Position numbers and translations under genes: made by a program. From Paenisporosarcina sp. HGH0030 (GTDB lineage Bacteria; Bacillota; Bacilli; Bacillales_A; Planococcaceae), in NCBI RefSeq assembly GCF_000411295.1, contig NZ_KE150422.1, positions 124,001-188,000 of the forward strand: a stretch of DNA of 64,000 bases. Reading direction: 5' to 3'. Below are positions 1-9,061 of this stretch, one piece after another. Every line of letters begins with the position of its first letter. The first letter of the stretch is position 1. Below the pieces are notes generated by a model, which saw nothing but the letters and a program-made list of their open reading frames with translations, was not told the origin of the DNA and did no database searches.

Positions 1-437
1 TCCAACCATCCATGTGTAGCAACCATGCCTTCTTTTGCATCAAGGCCTATAACTATTTTCTCTGCACCGAACCTTTGGATTATCGAGACCGCTAGCTCTG
101 GTTGCTGAATAGCCAAGCTTCCGATGATGACTCTTGCCACACCATTATCCAGATAATATTTCACATCTTCTTCAGTGCGTATTCCTCCGCCAATTTGCAC
201 ATTCACACCAAGCTCAGTAGCCGCACGGATTACATCCTTATCATGAATTCGTTTCCCATCTTTCGCGCCATCCAAATCTACCATGTGAATCCACTTTGCT
301 CCTTGGCATGCAAAAGTTTTTGCCATTTCAAAAGGAGATTCCGCATAAACCGTCTCTTGATTATAATCACCTTTAAATAAGCGCACACATTTGCCTCCAC
401 GCATATCAATCGCAGGGAATAATTCAATCACTGTCAT
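1..437 (-). CDS. hisA: HisA, phosphoribosylformimino-AICAR-P isomerase (partial)
   Basis: Catalyses the Amadori rearrangement of ProFAR to PRFAR, the fourth step of histidine synthesis, in the cytoplasm. The reading frame begins at the ATG at 437 (overlapping the hisH stop as ATGA) and stays open to the window edge, so only about the first 145 residues are here. The N-terminus reads as a TIM-barrel start with the family motif [14 protein letters not shown], which carries the catalytic Asp, followed by [11 protein letters not shown] and later IGGGIR, a phosphate-binding loop. It lies downstream of hisH in the operon; hisF and hisI probably follow outside the window. Identification is very secure. 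Confidence 0.95.
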   Translation of the reverse strand, partial: MTVIELFPAIDMRGGKCVRLFKGDYNQETVYAESPFEMAKTFACQGAKWIHMVDLDGAKDGKRIHDKDVIRAATELGVNVQIGGGIRTEEDVKYYLDNGVARVIIGSLAIQQPELAVSIIQRFGAEKIVIGLDAKEGMVATHGWL

Positions 438-1087
438 CTTTGTTCACTCCTTTCTTTTACTTGACCGACCCATTTTTTCAACAAGTACTTTCCGAACGGT
501 CCAGACTTTTCAGGGTGAAACTGCATACCAGTGATTGAGTCTTTCTGGACAAGTCCAGGAACAAACTGACCTGCATATGTACTGCTTGCCAGTACTTCTT
601 TTTGCATTGTATTTTGTGCCAAATAGGAATGGACAAAGTAGACATGAGTTGAATCTTCTTTATCGAGACCCTTCAGCCAATCTGGTTGATGTGTAAAAGA
701 TAATGGATTCCATCCCATATGAGGAATTCTGATACGTTTTTGTTCTGTATCCAGTTGTTCAAATTTCTGAATATGACCCGTTAATATACCTAAACCTTCC
801 GTCCATCCATTTTCTGTACTATCTTCATATAGAAGCTGCATGCCCAGACATATGCCAAGTAACGGTTTGTTGGTGTTCTCGATTTGTTTAATATATTGAT
901 CCAATCCAGACTCACGCAGACGACTCATGGCATCTGGAAATGCCCCCACACCTGGTAAAACATAACCATCCATTTGATTTAAGATGTTTGTATCTGCCGT
1001 TATGGAAACTTCACAACCTAGTCGGAGCAGCGCTTGTTCAACACTATACAAATTGCCCATGCCGTAATCGATTACACCAATTTTCAT
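434..1087 (-). CDS. hisH: HisH, imidazole glycerol phosphate synthase glutaminase subunit
   Basis: Class I glutamine amidotransferase that supplies ammonia to HisF for making imidazole glycerol phosphate and AICAR. The 217-residue length is normal. The nucleophile elbow GICLGMQL places the catalytic cysteine at residue 80, and the His-Glu pair lies in QFHPEKSG near residues 191-193. The N-terminal [11 protein letters not shown] segment and the oxyanion-strand sequence LPGVGAF are also typical. It overlaps hisB and hisA by four bases each, implying translational coupling. HisF is expected just beyond the window. Confidence 0.97.
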   Translation of the reverse strand: MKIGVIDYGMGNLYSVEQALLRLGCEVSITADTNILNQMDGYVLPGVGAFPDAMSRLRESGLDQYIKQIENTNKPLLGICLGMQLLYEDSTENGWTEGLGILTGHIQKFEQLDTEQKRIRIPHMGWNPLSFTHQPDWLKGLDKEDSTHVYFVHSYLAQNTMQKEVLASSTYAGQFVPGLVQKDSITGMQFHPEKSGPFGKYLLKKWVGQVKERSEQR

Positions 1088-1674
1088 GTTAATAATCCTT
1101 TAGTGGATGGCACTCCTTTGACACGCGGATCAATGGATACCGCTTCATCGAGCGCTCTTGCCAAAGCTTTGAATATGGCTTCAATCATGTGGTGTGTATT
1201 ATGGCCATAATGAAGGATTACATGAACATTCATCCGTGCTTCGAGAGTGAATTTCCATAAAAATTCATGGACAAGTTCCGTATCGAAATTCCCTACTTTT
1301 TCTTTAGGGAATGTCGCTCTGAATTCAAGGTGAGGACGGTTTGAACAATCCACAATCACTTGCGCCAGTGCATCATCCATCGGCACAAATGCATTACCGT
1401 ATCGTCGTATCCCTTTTTTGTCACCTAACGCTTCTTTGACAACTTGCCCGAGTACAATCCCGATATCTTCAGTTGTATGATGATCATCAATATGTGTATC
1501 ACCAGACGCTTGAATGGTCGCATTAAAGAATCCATGTTTCACAAATAAATCAAGCATATGATCCATAAAAGGGACGCCAGTATCAATCGTGGCCTGTCCT
1601 TCTCCATCCAGTTGCATCGTAACTTTCACTTGTGTTTCGTTCGTTTTTCTATTAATCGTTGCTTCGCGTGTCAT
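1084..1674 (-). CDS. hisB: HisB, imidazoleglycerol-phosphate dehydratase
   Basis: Dehydrates imidazole glycerol phosphate to imidazole acetol phosphate, using a di-manganese centre in a 24-mer. The protein has 196 residues, the monofunctional bacterial length with no phosphatase domain fused. Metal-ligand motifs are visible: DHMLDLFVKHG near residue 38, HIDDHHTTED at 61-70, and HNTHHMIEA in the C-terminal repeat. The two halves are the expected duplicated fold. The gene overlaps hisD and hisH by four bases on either side, in a tightly coupled operon. Confidence 0.97.
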   Translation of the reverse strand: MTREATINRKTNETQVKVTMQLDGEGQATIDTGVPFMDHMLDLFVKHGFFNATIQASGDTHIDDHHTTEDIGIVLGQVVKEALGDKKGIRRYGNAFVPMDDALAQVIVDCSNRPHLEFRATFPKEKVGNFDTELVHEFLWKFTLEARMNVHVILHYGHNTHHMIEAIFKALARALDEAVSIDPRVKGVPSTKGLLT

Positions 1675-2957
1675 GATTGATTCATCCCCTTTTTCCAGCC
1701 TCTTGATTCTACAGCTCTTGCATGGGCTTCTAACCCTTCCATTCTAGCCAGTCTTGCTATTTTGTCTGCATGTTGTTGCCATGTTTCTTCTGTGTAAAAA
1801 ATGATGCTTGTCTTTTTGATAAAATCATCCACCGATAATGGACTGGAGAACCGAGCAGTGCTGTTTGTCGGCAAAACATGATTGGTCCCTGCAAAGTAGT
1901 CACCAATTGGTTCCGAACTGTATCGACCGATAAAAATCGCACCTGCATGTCGCACTTGTTGTGCAACTTCATGAGGATTGATTGTCATGATTTCCAAATG
2001 CTCCGGTGCCAATTTATTTACAGCTTTAATAATATCCAGCATTGTTTCTGCAACATAAATTTTCCCGAACTTTTCAACAGCTGCCCGTGCAATCTTCTCA
2101 CGCGGGAGCGTTCGCAATTGTTTCTCCACTTCTATTGCAACTTCCTGAGCAAATACATTGCTCGTCGTCAGTAAAATCGGACAAGCCATCGGATCATGTT
2201 CAGCTTGCGATAATAAATCGGCGGCAATTTCGTCCGCATATGCAGTATCATCTGCGATGATGGCAATTTCACTCGGTCCTGCAATCATATCAATAGCCAC
2301 TTCACCAAATACTTCCCGTTTGGCCAATGCAACAAACACATTACCTGGACCTGTTATTTTATCTACAGGTGCAATGGATTCGGTACCATATGCAAGAGCA
2401 GCGATTGCCTGAGCTCCACCCATTTTATAAATTTCTTCAATTCCTAAAATCGAAGCCGCAACCAATACTGCGTCTGGTAGTGCTCCTTTATCGTTTGGAG
2501 GTGACACAATGACAATTCGTTCAACACCAGCCACTTGTGCCGGAATGACATTCATTAATACCGATGACGGATAAGCAGCGGAACCACCTGGCACGTACAA
2601 ACCAACTGCATCCAATGGACTTACTCGTTGTCCAATAAATGAGCCATTTTTGACGTCAACTTCATAAGATGACCGTTTTTGCATTTCATGAAAAAGGCGG
2701 ATATTTTTTGCCGCTTCTTCCAAATCATTTTTAAGTTCTTCATCAAAATTGGCGAGTGCTTGTTGAATTTCATCCATCGAAACACTAAATTCACTTAGTT
2801 TAATTCCGTCCCATTTCTCGCTATAGTCCGCGACTGCTTGGTCACCGCGTTTTTTGACATCGGACAATACCATTTTCACGGTGTTCAATTGCTCCTCATT
2901 GCCCATTTCCAAAGGTCGTTTTAATGATATATCTTTCGTTAAAGAAACGATTTGCAT
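1671..2957 (-). CDS. hisD: HisD, histidinol dehydrogenase
   Basis: Oxidises L-histidinol to L-histidine in two NAD-dependent steps, the last reactions of the pathway. The 428-residue length is typical. Recognisable segments are the PGGSAAYPSSVLMNVIPA NAD-binding stretch, the GPGNVFVALAK motif, the zinc-ligand region QAEHDPMA, and the catalytic Glu-His pair in LAPEHLEIM. The ATG has a strong ribosome binding site (AAGGAGG, seven bases upstream). It lies 12 bases downstream of hisG and overlaps hisB by four bases. Confidence 0.97.
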   Translation of the reverse strand: MQIVSLTKDISLKRPLEMGNEEQLNTVKMVLSDVKKRGDQAVADYSEKWDGIKLSEFSVSMDEIQQALANFDEELKNDLEEAAKNIRLFHEMQKRSSYEVDVKNGSFIGQRVSPLDAVGLYVPGGSAAYPSSVLMNVIPAQVAGVERIVIVSPPNDKGALPDAVLVAASILGIEEIYKMGGAQAIAALAYGTESIAPVDKITGPGNVFVALAKREVFGEVAIDMIAGPSEIAIIADDTAYADEIAADLLSQAEHDPMACPILLTTSNVFAQEVAIEVEKQLRTLPREKIARAAVEKFGKIYVAETMLDIIKAVNKLAPEHLEIMTINPHEVAQQVRHAGAIFIGRYSSEPIGDYFAGTNHVLPTNSTARFSSPLSVDDFIKKTSIIFYTEETWQQHADKIARLARMEGLEAHARAVESRGWKKGMNQS

Positions 2958-2969
2958 ATAATATCCTCC

Positions 2970-3593
2970 TTACTCCATTGAATCTTTCAGTCGCTTCACC
3001 ATATCGCGGATGCGTTCGCTTTTTAGGCGGTAACTGACGGGATTAGCAATTAACCTCGATGTCACATCCACAATGCGTTCGTATTCAACAAGTCCATTTT
3101 CTTTCAATGTCCGGCCAGAAGATACGATATCCACAATTCGATCGGCCAGCCCAATCATGGGTGCCAGTTCGATTGAACCATTTAATCCAATAATTTCAAC
3201 TTGCTCCCCTTTTTCTTTGTAAAAAGCCGAAGCAATTTCAGGATATTTAGTTGCCACACGAGGCGCAATCTCATTCATGACTGTATTCGGCAAGCCTGCA
3301 GTTGCGATATAGCATTCGCTGATTTTTAAATCCAGCAACTCATGAACAATTCGTTTTTGTTCAAGTAATACATCTTTACCCGCTATTCCTATATCTGCAA
3401 CCCCATGTTCCACATAAACAGGTACATCCATCGGTTTCGCAAGAATAAATCGAATCTTTTCACCAGGAGCTTCAACAATGAGTTTCCGTGATTCTTCAAA
3501 GTCATCCGGCAACTGAAAACCCGCTTTTTGAAGTAACACATAACCTTCTTCAAAAATTCGTCCTTTCGGCATCGCAATTGTCAGTTCACTCAT
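2970..3593 (-). CDS. hisG: HisG, ATP phosphoribosyltransferase catalytic subunit (short form)
   Basis: Condenses ATP and PRPP in the first committed step of histidine synthesis. At about 207 residues this is the short HisG form, which lacks the C-terminal regulatory ACT-like domain and needs HisZ for activity, consistent with hisZ directly upstream. The substrate-binding stretch [16 protein letters not shown] is clear. I chose the ATG at 3593 because AAGGAG lies nine bases upstream; a TTG three codons earlier (3602) is possible but too close to that site. It overlaps hisZ by eight bases. Confidence 0.95.
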   Translation of the reverse strand: MSELTIAMPKGRIFEEGYVLLQKAGFQLPDDFEESRKLIVEAPGEKIRFILAKPMDVPVYVEHGVADIGIAGKDVLLEQKRIVHELLDLKISECYIATAGLPNTVMNEIAPRVATKYPEIASAFYKEKGEQVEIIGLNGSIELAPMIGLADRIVDIVSSGRTLKENGLVEYERIVDVTSRLIANPVSYRLKSERIRDMVKRLKDSME

Positions 3594-4770
3594 TATTTCC
3601 AACTCCTTCTGTTAACCACAATACTTCTGTAAAGTTATCCTGATAAGCCTGTCTGTCCTCTACACCATTAACATATTGAATGGTTGTCCGAATCCCTTGC
3701 TGTCTAAATTTATTCGCCTCATTGACTGCTTCCATATAATTAGCTTCATCAAAAAAGATTAACGTATGTGGCTTACGTGTTGCCGATGTAGTCATCACTT
3801 CAAGCAATCTGTCTACTCTCAATCCAAAACCTGTTGCACCGACATCACAATTGAATTCCTGCAACAAACCGTCATAGCGACCTCCATTGCCTATCGGAAA
3901 ACCTGATCCCCTCGCAAAAACTTCAAATAACATCCCAGTGTAATAACTCATTTCACTAGTAAGTGTCAGATCGTATGTGACCAGATTTGAAAGACCTGCA
4001 TTTTCCAGTAATACGGACAAGTCACTAAGATACATAAACATGTTCACTTGCTGAATATTTGATTGGTCGATAAAAGGATGTAATGATTGAATGGATTGCA
4101 CATTCGAAGCATGTCCAATAAATTCAATAAAGCGTTCTTCTTCTACTTTCGATAATCCATACGATTGTACAGCCTCTTCAAATCCAACCATGTTCTTTTC
4201 CACAAGTAATTTACGAAGTTCTTTAACTTGTTCTTTGGATTCGGTAAATTGCGTCAAAATTGATTGCAATAACCCAGCATGTCCGACCGTTAAATGATAT
4301 TCACCAATTCCAAGTTCCTGTACAAAATCCGATGCGGTTATAATCATTTCTGCATCTGCGAAAACCGAAGAATCTCCTATTAACTCCACGCCCATTTGCT
4401 CGAATTCAGCGGGCCTTCCGCCTTCATTTTCCTGTGCACGGAAGACGTTCGCAAAGTATGCTAGACGCAATGGTATTTGTTCCTTCAATAGCTTAGATGT
4501 TGCCACACGAACAATTGGTGTCGTCATATCTGGTCTTAAGACAAGTGTCTCACCTTGGCGATCGACTAATTTAAACAATGATGAATCTGAAATTGCCGAG
4601 GCTTTCCCCACGGTTTCGTAATATTCAACAGTAGGTGTTTTGATAAAATCAAAGCCGTGATTTCGGAAAAACTTTCTGCCGACATCCCGTACTTTTTCCT
4701 TTTTTTCATTTATTAACGGAAATGAGTCTCTCATCCCTAGCGGTTTCTCAAATTTTCGAATTGGCGTCAT
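3586..4770 (-). CDS. hisZ: HisZ, ATP phosphoribosyltransferase regulatory subunit
   Basis: A histidyl-tRNA-synthetase paralogue without aminoacylation role; it forms the hetero-octameric ATP phosphoribosyltransferase with short HisG and mediates feedback inhibition by histidine. The 394 residues show the class II synthetase core: YYETVGK, the motif-2-like [36 protein letters not shown], and GGRYDGLL. No complete tRNA anticodon-binding domain follows, as expected for HisZ. It is the first gene of the his operon, with an AGGAAG ribosome binding site and a strong promoter about 75 bases upstream. Confidence 0.95.
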   Translation of the reverse strand: MTPIRKFEKPLGMRDSFPLINEKKEKVRDVGRKFFRNHGFDFIKTPTVEYYETVGKASAISDSSLFKLVDRQGETLVLRPDMTTPIVRVATSKLLKEQIPLRLAYFANVFRAQENEGGRPAEFEQMGVELIGDSSVFADAEMIITASDFVQELGIGEYHLTVGHAGLLQSILTQFTESKEQVKELRKLLVEKNMVGFEEAVQSYGLSKVEEERFIEFIGHASNVQSIQSLHPFIDQSNIQQVNMFMYLSDLSVLLENAGLSNLVTYDLTLTSEMSYYTGMLFEVFARGSGFPIGNGGRYDGLLQEFNCDVGATGFGLRVDRLLEVMTTSATRKPHTLIFFDEANYMEAVNEANKFRQQGIRTTIQYVNGVEDRQAYQDNFTEVLWLTEGVGNNE

Positions 4771-4806
4771 TCTTTCATCACTTCCTAAAATAAGGATATT
4801 TTACTT

Positions 4807-4828
4807 TAGTACACTAGCATGCTACTAC
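4807..4828. promoter_or_regulatory. Palindromic element in the his leader, candidate operator
   Basis: Two overlapping palindromes, TAGTACACTA and TAGCATGCTA, lie just downstream of the his -10 box, where a repressor would block transcription initiation. The location suggests an operator for a histidine repressor. A TrpR-family HisR/YerC-type protein is a guess from what is known of Firmicutes his control, not shown here. Confidence 0.35.
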
Positions 4829-4843
4829 AATGAAATAAAATAT

Positions 4844-4872
4844 ATTTTAACGTAACTAATAGAGTGCGTCAA
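4844..4872 (-). promoter_or_regulatory. Sigma-A promoter of the his operon
   Basis: On the minus strand TTGACG and TAAAAT are separated by exactly 17 bases, a near-consensus vegetative promoter, about 75 bases before the hisZ start codon. No T-box or other long leader structure is visible in the short untranslated region. Confidence 0.8.
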
Positions 4873-4875
4873 TAC

Positions 4876-4919
4876 AAAAGACCTCATGAAGCATTGGAAT
4901 TCTCTTCATGAGGTCTTTT
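4876..4919 (-). terminator. Terminator downstream of yvoF
   Basis: Perfect 16-base inverted repeat AAAAGACCTCATGAAG around a 12-base loop, ending in a U-run. It lies five bases after the yvoF stop codon, so it separates the yvoF group from the his promoter. Confidence 0.85.
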
Positions 4920-4923
4920 CTGG

Positions 4924-5433
4924 TTATATAAGGCGACGTGTCGCCATTTCTTCAGCAGTGTAAATGATTTTCATGGGATTCCCCCCGACAAAACTGCCTT
5001 CTGGTACATCTTTATGCACAAGAGTTGCAGCAGAAACAATCGCACCATCACCAATAGTAACTCCAGGTAATATGGTAGAATTCGCTCCTATAAGAACACG
5101 ATTCCCAATAATGACGTCTCCAATACGATATTCGTCAATTAAGTACTCATGAGCTAAAAGCGTCGTATTGTACCCGACGATTGTATTCTCTCCAATTGTA
5201 ATTCTCTCCGGAAACATGACATCAGGCATAACCATCAAGGCAAATGAAGTTTGCTCTCCAACTTTCATATGTAAAAAGTGTCGGTAGAGGAAATTTTTCA
5301 GTGGTAATGAAGGGCTGTATCTGCCCAGTTGAATAACGATAAAATTTTTCATCACTTTCCAAAAAGGCACCGTTCGGTAAATATGCCACAACGAGTTTGC
5401 CCCTTCTACGGGATAACGTTCCGTCCTTCTCAT
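4924..5433 (-). CDS. yvoF: YvoF-like left-handed beta-helix acyltransferase
   Basis: Probable O-acetyltransferase of the hexapeptide-repeat family. The 169-residue protein has a basic N-terminal helix region and then hexapeptide repeats (IGENTIVGYNTTLL, IGDVIIGNRVLIGANSTILPGVTIGDGAIV) from about residue 85, ending in the GGNPMKII loop common to maltose/galactoside-type acetyltransferases. The substrate is unknown. The gene overlaps ppaX by four bases, and the order yvoF-ppaX-yvoD-lgt-hprK next to his matches B. subtilis, which supports the name. Confidence 0.85.
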   Translation of the reverse strand: MRRTERYPVEGANSLWHIYRTVPFWKVMKNFIVIQLGRYSPSLPLKNFLYRHFLHMKVGEQTSFALMVMPDVMFPERITIGENTIVGYNTTLLAHEYLIDEYRIGDVIIGNRVLIGANSTILPGVTIGDGAIVSAATLVHKDVPEGSFVGGNPMKIIYTAEEMATRRLI

Positions 5434-6086
5434 GAAGATGTTCCGTCCACGATTTCAAGCAAATCCGTTATATGCTGCAACATATATGTTGGGTTAAAAG
5501 TAGCTAAATATGCTTCGCCTTTAGCAGTCCATGCAACACCAGCTGTTCTTACACCTGCGTTTTGACCACCCTCGATATCATGGGAGTTGTCCCCGATCAT
5601 TATTGCCTCTTCTTTCGTTGCATTCAAACACTCAAGTGCCAAAAGAATGGGTTCAGGGTCTGGTTTTGGGGTAACCACGTCGTCGAGTGCAATCACAACA
5701 TCGAAGATGTCCTCAATCCCCATTAATGTTAATCCCTTCTGAATCATACCTTGTCTTTTCGTTGATACAATTGCCATCTTAAGGCCTCGAGCTTTTAATA
5801 TACGGAGAGTATCAGTAACACCATCAAATTCGACAGCCATTTGATCGTGCATTTCAATATTCCATGCGCGGTATTCTTTAATTAGCTCTTCTGTCAATGT
5901 TTCATCAATCGAATCAAAGGTCTGTTTTAAGGACGGTCCTATAAATTGCAGCGCGTCTTCTTTAGTAAATCTTCCGGGATATCTTTTACCCAAAACACTT
6001 AAAAACGTTTGAATGATGAGCTCATTCGTATCCAGCAATGTACCATCAAAATCGAAAAGAAGCGTTGTTATTGGTTGAGATTTCAT
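5430..6086 (-). CDS. ppaX: PpaX, HAD-family pyrophosphatase
   Basis: Hydrolyses the pyrophosphate released when HPr kinase/phosphorylase dephosphorylates P-Ser-HPr, pulling that reaction forward. The 218 residues carry HAD motif I FDFDGTLLDT at residues 11-20 with the nucleophile Asp, a C1 cap domain, motif II VSTK, and motif IV MIGDNSHDIEGGQNAG. It sits in the same gene group as hprK, its functional partner, and overlaps both yvoD and yvoF by four bases. A related phosphoglycolate phosphatase function cannot be excluded by sequence alone, but context favours PpaX. Confidence 0.9.
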   Translation of the reverse strand: MKSQPITTLLFDFDGTLLDTNELIIQTFLSVLGKRYPGRFTKEDALQFIGPSLKQTFDSIDETLTEELIKEYRAWNIEMHDQMAVEFDGVTDTLRILKARGLKMAIVSTKRQGMIQKGLTLMGIEDIFDVVIALDDVVTPKPDPEPILLALECLNATKEEAIMIGDNSHDIEGGQNAGVRTAGVAWTAKGEAYLATFNPTYMLQHITDLLEIVDGTSS

Positions 6087-7021
6087 GATGTAAGTACTTC
6101 CTTTCTTTTCGTTTGCTCAGCTCTTTTCCAAATTGATGCGACCACAATCGTCAATATAAAAGCGATGCCGAGCCTTAGTAAAAATAATGGCCAAATCGGT
6201 ATTCCAAGAGGAATAAAGATAAGCGTATCTTCTACAACTGCGTGACAGGCGACTAAAAAGATAAAGACCAGCGTTGCATCTTTCTTGCTGACCCCGTCCT
6301 CTTGTACTGCCTGAATCATTACGCCTGCACCAAATGCCAACCCGATAACCAATCCAGATACCAGTGTCATCGAAGCATTTGGTTTAATTCCGAGCAACTT
6401 TGTAAAAGGTGCTATTTTTTGTGAAAACTTCTGCAAATACTGTTTGTCTTTCAAATATTGAATGACAACCATTAATGGAATAACGACCAGGGCGAGTTGC
6501 AGTACCCCATAACTTGCTTTTTGCAGTCCGAGTAAGATGATTTCAAGCCACCCTTCAGGCATGGTAGCCATTTTTGGTGCCATCCCATATTGAGCGACTT
6601 GCGAACCACCAGACCACACCAGGTTTATGACGATTGCCGTTATAGCTGCAAGACCAAATCTTACGAGTAAAACTACCCACAATTTTACGCCAACCTTTAA
6701 TGCTACTCCCGTTTCAATAAAAATATTATGTGAGAATGACAACATGACTGCCAGAATAAAGACTTCTTTAACAGTCAATTCGAGTGAAAGTATTCCAGCA
6801 ATCCCTGCATACAAATTGAGAACGTTTCCTAATACTAGCGGAATCGCTGCATCGCCGCGCAATCCGAATAAACCCATGATGGGAGAAACGAAGTCAATAA
6901 TCCACGGAAGAACTGGTGTGTACTGCAAAATAACCAGCAACAATGTAATTGGAAATATGATCTTGCTAAGCGTCCAGGTTGTTTTAAGACCCGCCAGCAG
7001 TCCATTTTTTATTGTAGTCAT
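6083..7021 (-). CDS. yvoD: YvoD-like nucleoside-recognition (gate) domain membrane protein
   Basis: Integral membrane protein of 312 residues with two copies of the nucleoside-recognition/gate fold and roughly eight hydrophobic segments. Visible family features include the repeated LVLGNVLNLYAGIAG and GLVIGLAFGAGVMIQ motifs. Family members are thought to act in transport or as membrane gates, but no substrate is established for YvoD. It is placed between lgt and ppaX exactly as in B. subtilis. Start is the ATG at 7021, preceded by GGAAG. Confidence 0.82.
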   Translation of the reverse strand: MTTIKNGLLAGLKTTWTLSKIIFPITLLLVILQYTPVLPWIIDFVSPIMGLFGLRGDAAIPLVLGNVLNLYAGIAGILSLELTVKEVFILAVMLSFSHNIFIETGVALKVGVKLWVVLLVRFGLAAITAIVINLVWSGGSQVAQYGMAPKMATMPEGWLEIILLGLQKASYGVLQLALVVIPLMVVIQYLKDKQYLQKFSQKIAPFTKLLGIKPNASMTLVSGLVIGLAFGAGVMIQAVQEDGVSKKDATLVFIFLVACHAVVEDTLIFIPLGIPIWPLFLLRLGIAFILTIVVASIWKRAEQTKRKEVLTS

Positions 7022-7038
7022 GTATGATACTTCCTTAT

Positions 7039-7851
7039 TTATGCGTCTTTATAACGCACAGGATCTTTAATGGTCATACGACGGTAAACAACAATCAATA
7101 GTGCAACAACAACTGTAATAAGAGACACTACCTGTGCCGTGCGAAGTTCCCCGAGTAAGTACAGACTGTCAGTCCGCAATCCTTCAATAAAGAAACGTCC
7201 CACAGAATACCAGATAAGATAAAACAAGAACATTTCTCCGCGTAGTAAATTAACTCTACGCAATAATATTAAGATAACAACACCCATGAAATTCCATATA
7301 GATTCATATAAGAAAGTGGGATGGTAATACGTCCCATCAATTCGCATTTGTTCGATAATCCAGTCTGGTAAAAACATATTCTCTAAGAAAGCACGTGATA
7401 CAGGTCCTCCGTGGGCTTCCTGATTCATAAAGTTACCCCAACGTCCTATTGTCTGACCGATTAGGATACTTGGTGCCACTACGTCCGCCAGTTTCAAAAA
7501 TGAGACTTTTCGTTTTTTCGTAAACACATAAGCGGTAACGAATGAAGCAATCAATGCTCCATGTATGGCAAGTCCTCCCTCCCAAACTTGAAGGATATCA
7601 CCGGGATTTTCGGAGTAATACTCCCATTTAAATATTACGTAATAAAGACGCGCCCCAAGAATTGCCAATGGGACAGCCCATATCAATAAATCCGTTAAGA
7701 ATTCTTCGTGAAAACCTCGTTTCAGCATTTCACGCTGTGCTACTAGAAATGCCAAAACAATTCCAAAAGCGATAATGGCGCCGTACCAGCGTACATCAAT
7801 CGGTCCAAGAGAAATCGCGATTGGATCAAATGCTCCAAGTAAAAAATTCAT
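7039..7851 (-). CDS. lgt: Lgt, prolipoprotein diacylglyceryl transferase
   Basis: Transfers diacylglycerol from phosphatidylglycerol to the lipobox cysteine of prolipoproteins, the first step of lipoprotein maturation in the cytoplasmic membrane. The 270-residue, seven-helix protein contains the Lgt signature GRWGNFMNQE at residues 136-145 and the conserved HGALIA segment near residue 97. The ribosome binding site GGAAGGGG precedes the ATG. The hprK-lgt pairing is conserved across Bacillales. Confidence 0.97.
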   Translation of the reverse strand: MNFLLGAFDPIAISLGPIDVRWYGAIIAFGIVLAFLVAQREMLKRGFHEEFLTDLLIWAVPLAILGARLYYVIFKWEYYSENPGDILQVWEGGLAIHGALIASFVTAYVFTKKRKVSFLKLADVVAPSILIGQTIGRWGNFMNQEAHGGPVSRAFLENMFLPDWIIEQMRIDGTYYHPTFLYESIWNFMGVVILILLRRVNLLRGEMFLFYLIWYSVGRFFIEGLRTDSLYLLGELRTAQVVSLITVVVALLIVVYRRMTIKDPVRYKDA

Positions 7852-7878
7852 GTTATACCCCTTCCATACTTCCTGCTT

Positions 7879-8814
7879 TTAATATGTAGCGTCTTCATTT
7901 TGACTAATGACATCGTTCAGACGATTGGAAAATTCCTCTGCTGCATTGACTCCCATACGTTTCAAACGATAGTTCATCGCTGCCACTTCAATAATAACTG
8001 CTAAGTTCCGACCAGGTCGAACGGGAATCGTCAGTCTCGTCAGATCCGTATCAATAATTTTCATTTTTTCTTCCTCGAGCCCGAGACGGTCATACGTTTT
8101 CTGTGCATCCCAAATCTCTAAATCAATTACTAGAGATATCCGTTTGAAGCTGCGTATTGCACTTGCACCGAACAAAGTCATGATATCAATAATGCCCAGT
8201 CCACGGATTTCTAGTAAATGCTCAATCAGTTTTGGTGGATTCCCTACAAGTGTATTTTCGGCTTCTTGTCTGATTTCCACACAATCGTCAGCAACGAGGC
8301 GATGACCTCTTTTGACAAGTTCTAGAGCGGTCTCACTTTTACCGACCCCACTCTTCCCTGTAATCAAAACGCCTACCCCATAAATATCAACGAGTACGCC
8401 GTGTACTGCAGTGGTAGGTGCGAGTTTGCTTTCCAAAAAGTTTGTCAGCAAACTGGAGAACCTCGTAGTTGCCATTTTTGCAGTCAATACCGGTACGTGC
8501 TCTTCATTCGAAGCAATCTTCAGTTCTTCCGGTACGGTCATACCATGTGAAACAATAATAGCTGGTGTATCAGGTGAGCATAACTTTTTCATGCGATCTA
8601 TTCGTTCGTGAGGCAGCAACATATCATAAAATGACAGTTCTGTCGTGCCGAGTAGTTGGACACGGTTTGCTGGGTAGTGTGTAAAATAACCGGCCATTTC
8701 TAACCCTGGTCTTGAGATATCGCTGATGGCAATATGCCTGCCGATGCCTTCCTGGCCACTGACTAGTTTTAAATCGAACATTTCCATTACATCTTTTGTT
8801 GTCACTTGTACCAA
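7879..8814 (-). CDS. hprK: HprK, HPr kinase/phosphorylase
   Basis: Bifunctional sensor enzyme that phosphorylates HPr on Ser46 (ATP or pyrophosphate) and removes that phosphate, controlling CcpA-dependent catabolite repression. The 311 residues include the Walker A loop GKSGVGKS at 153-160 and the HprK signature region around [17 protein letters not shown], with the catalytic His in [11 protein letters not shown] near residue 138. The start is a TTG with AGGTGA just upstream. It heads the hprK-lgt-yvoD-ppaX-yvoF group, so PTS signalling and pyrophosphate removal are coupled. Confidence 0.97.
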   Translation of the reverse strand: MVQVTTKDVMEMFDLKLVSGQEGIGRHIAISDISRPGLEMAGYFTHYPANRVQLLGTTELSFYDMLLPHERIDRMKKLCSPDTPAIIVSHGMTVPEELKIASNEEHVPVLTAKMATTRFSSLLTNFLESKLAPTTAVHGVLVDIYGVGVLITGKSGVGKSETALELVKRGHRLVADDCVEIRQEAENTLVGNPPKLIEHLLEIRGLGIIDIMTLFGASAIRSFKRISLVIDLEIWDAQKTYDRLGLEEEKMKIIDTDLTRLTIPVRPGRNLAVIIEVAAMNYRLKRMGVNAAEEFSNRLNDVISQNEDATY

Positions 8815-8861
8815 AATATCACCTGCTTTCTTCGAAATGCGAATTATCCGTCATGTCCTTT

Positions 8862-8891
8862 ATTTTAGCATGCACTTTGAGAAAAGCGCAA
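8862..8891 (-). promoter_or_regulatory. Probable hprK promoter
   Basis: TTGCGC and TAAAAT with an 18-base spacer on the minus strand, about 50 bases before the hprK start. It fits a moderate sigma-A promoter for the hprK-lgt-yvoD-ppaX-yvoF transcript. Confidence 0.55.
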
Positions 8892-8960
8892 AGTGCCGTT
8901 TTGCTGTACATCTTCGCTGGAAGGTTAGGGATGGCAATTGGAGCTAGACAAGCATTTTGA

Positions 8961-8987
8961 TAGTACAACATTAATTTCATTGTACTA
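8961..8987. promoter_or_regulatory. Dyad TAGTACAA-N11-TTGTACTA, candidate operator
   Basis: A perfect 8-base inverted repeat with an 11-base AT-rich centre, in the 247-base divergent region between hprK and the amidase gene. There is no U-run, so it does not look like a terminator. Arm length and spacing suit a dimeric DNA-binding protein. The regulator is unknown. Confidence 0.4.
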
Positions 8988-9061
8988 AATTGAAGGTAAT
9001 CTCTATCGAAATTATCTCTCTTCTTTCATTTTTCCTATGTAAGTATTAGGAGGGATGAAGA

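Noticed and set aside
102-380. 92-codon plus-strand frame opposite hisA
   Set aside because: The minus strand encodes HisA with all family motifs, so this frame is a shadow.
4771-4923. T-box leader for the his operon
   Set aside because: The leader is only about 60-70 bases and lacks a T-box sequence and antiterminator.
6627-7070. 147-codon plus-strand frame opposite yvoD
   Set aside because: Antisense to the conserved yvoD gene, no RBS, and composition is that of a reversed hydrophobic gene.
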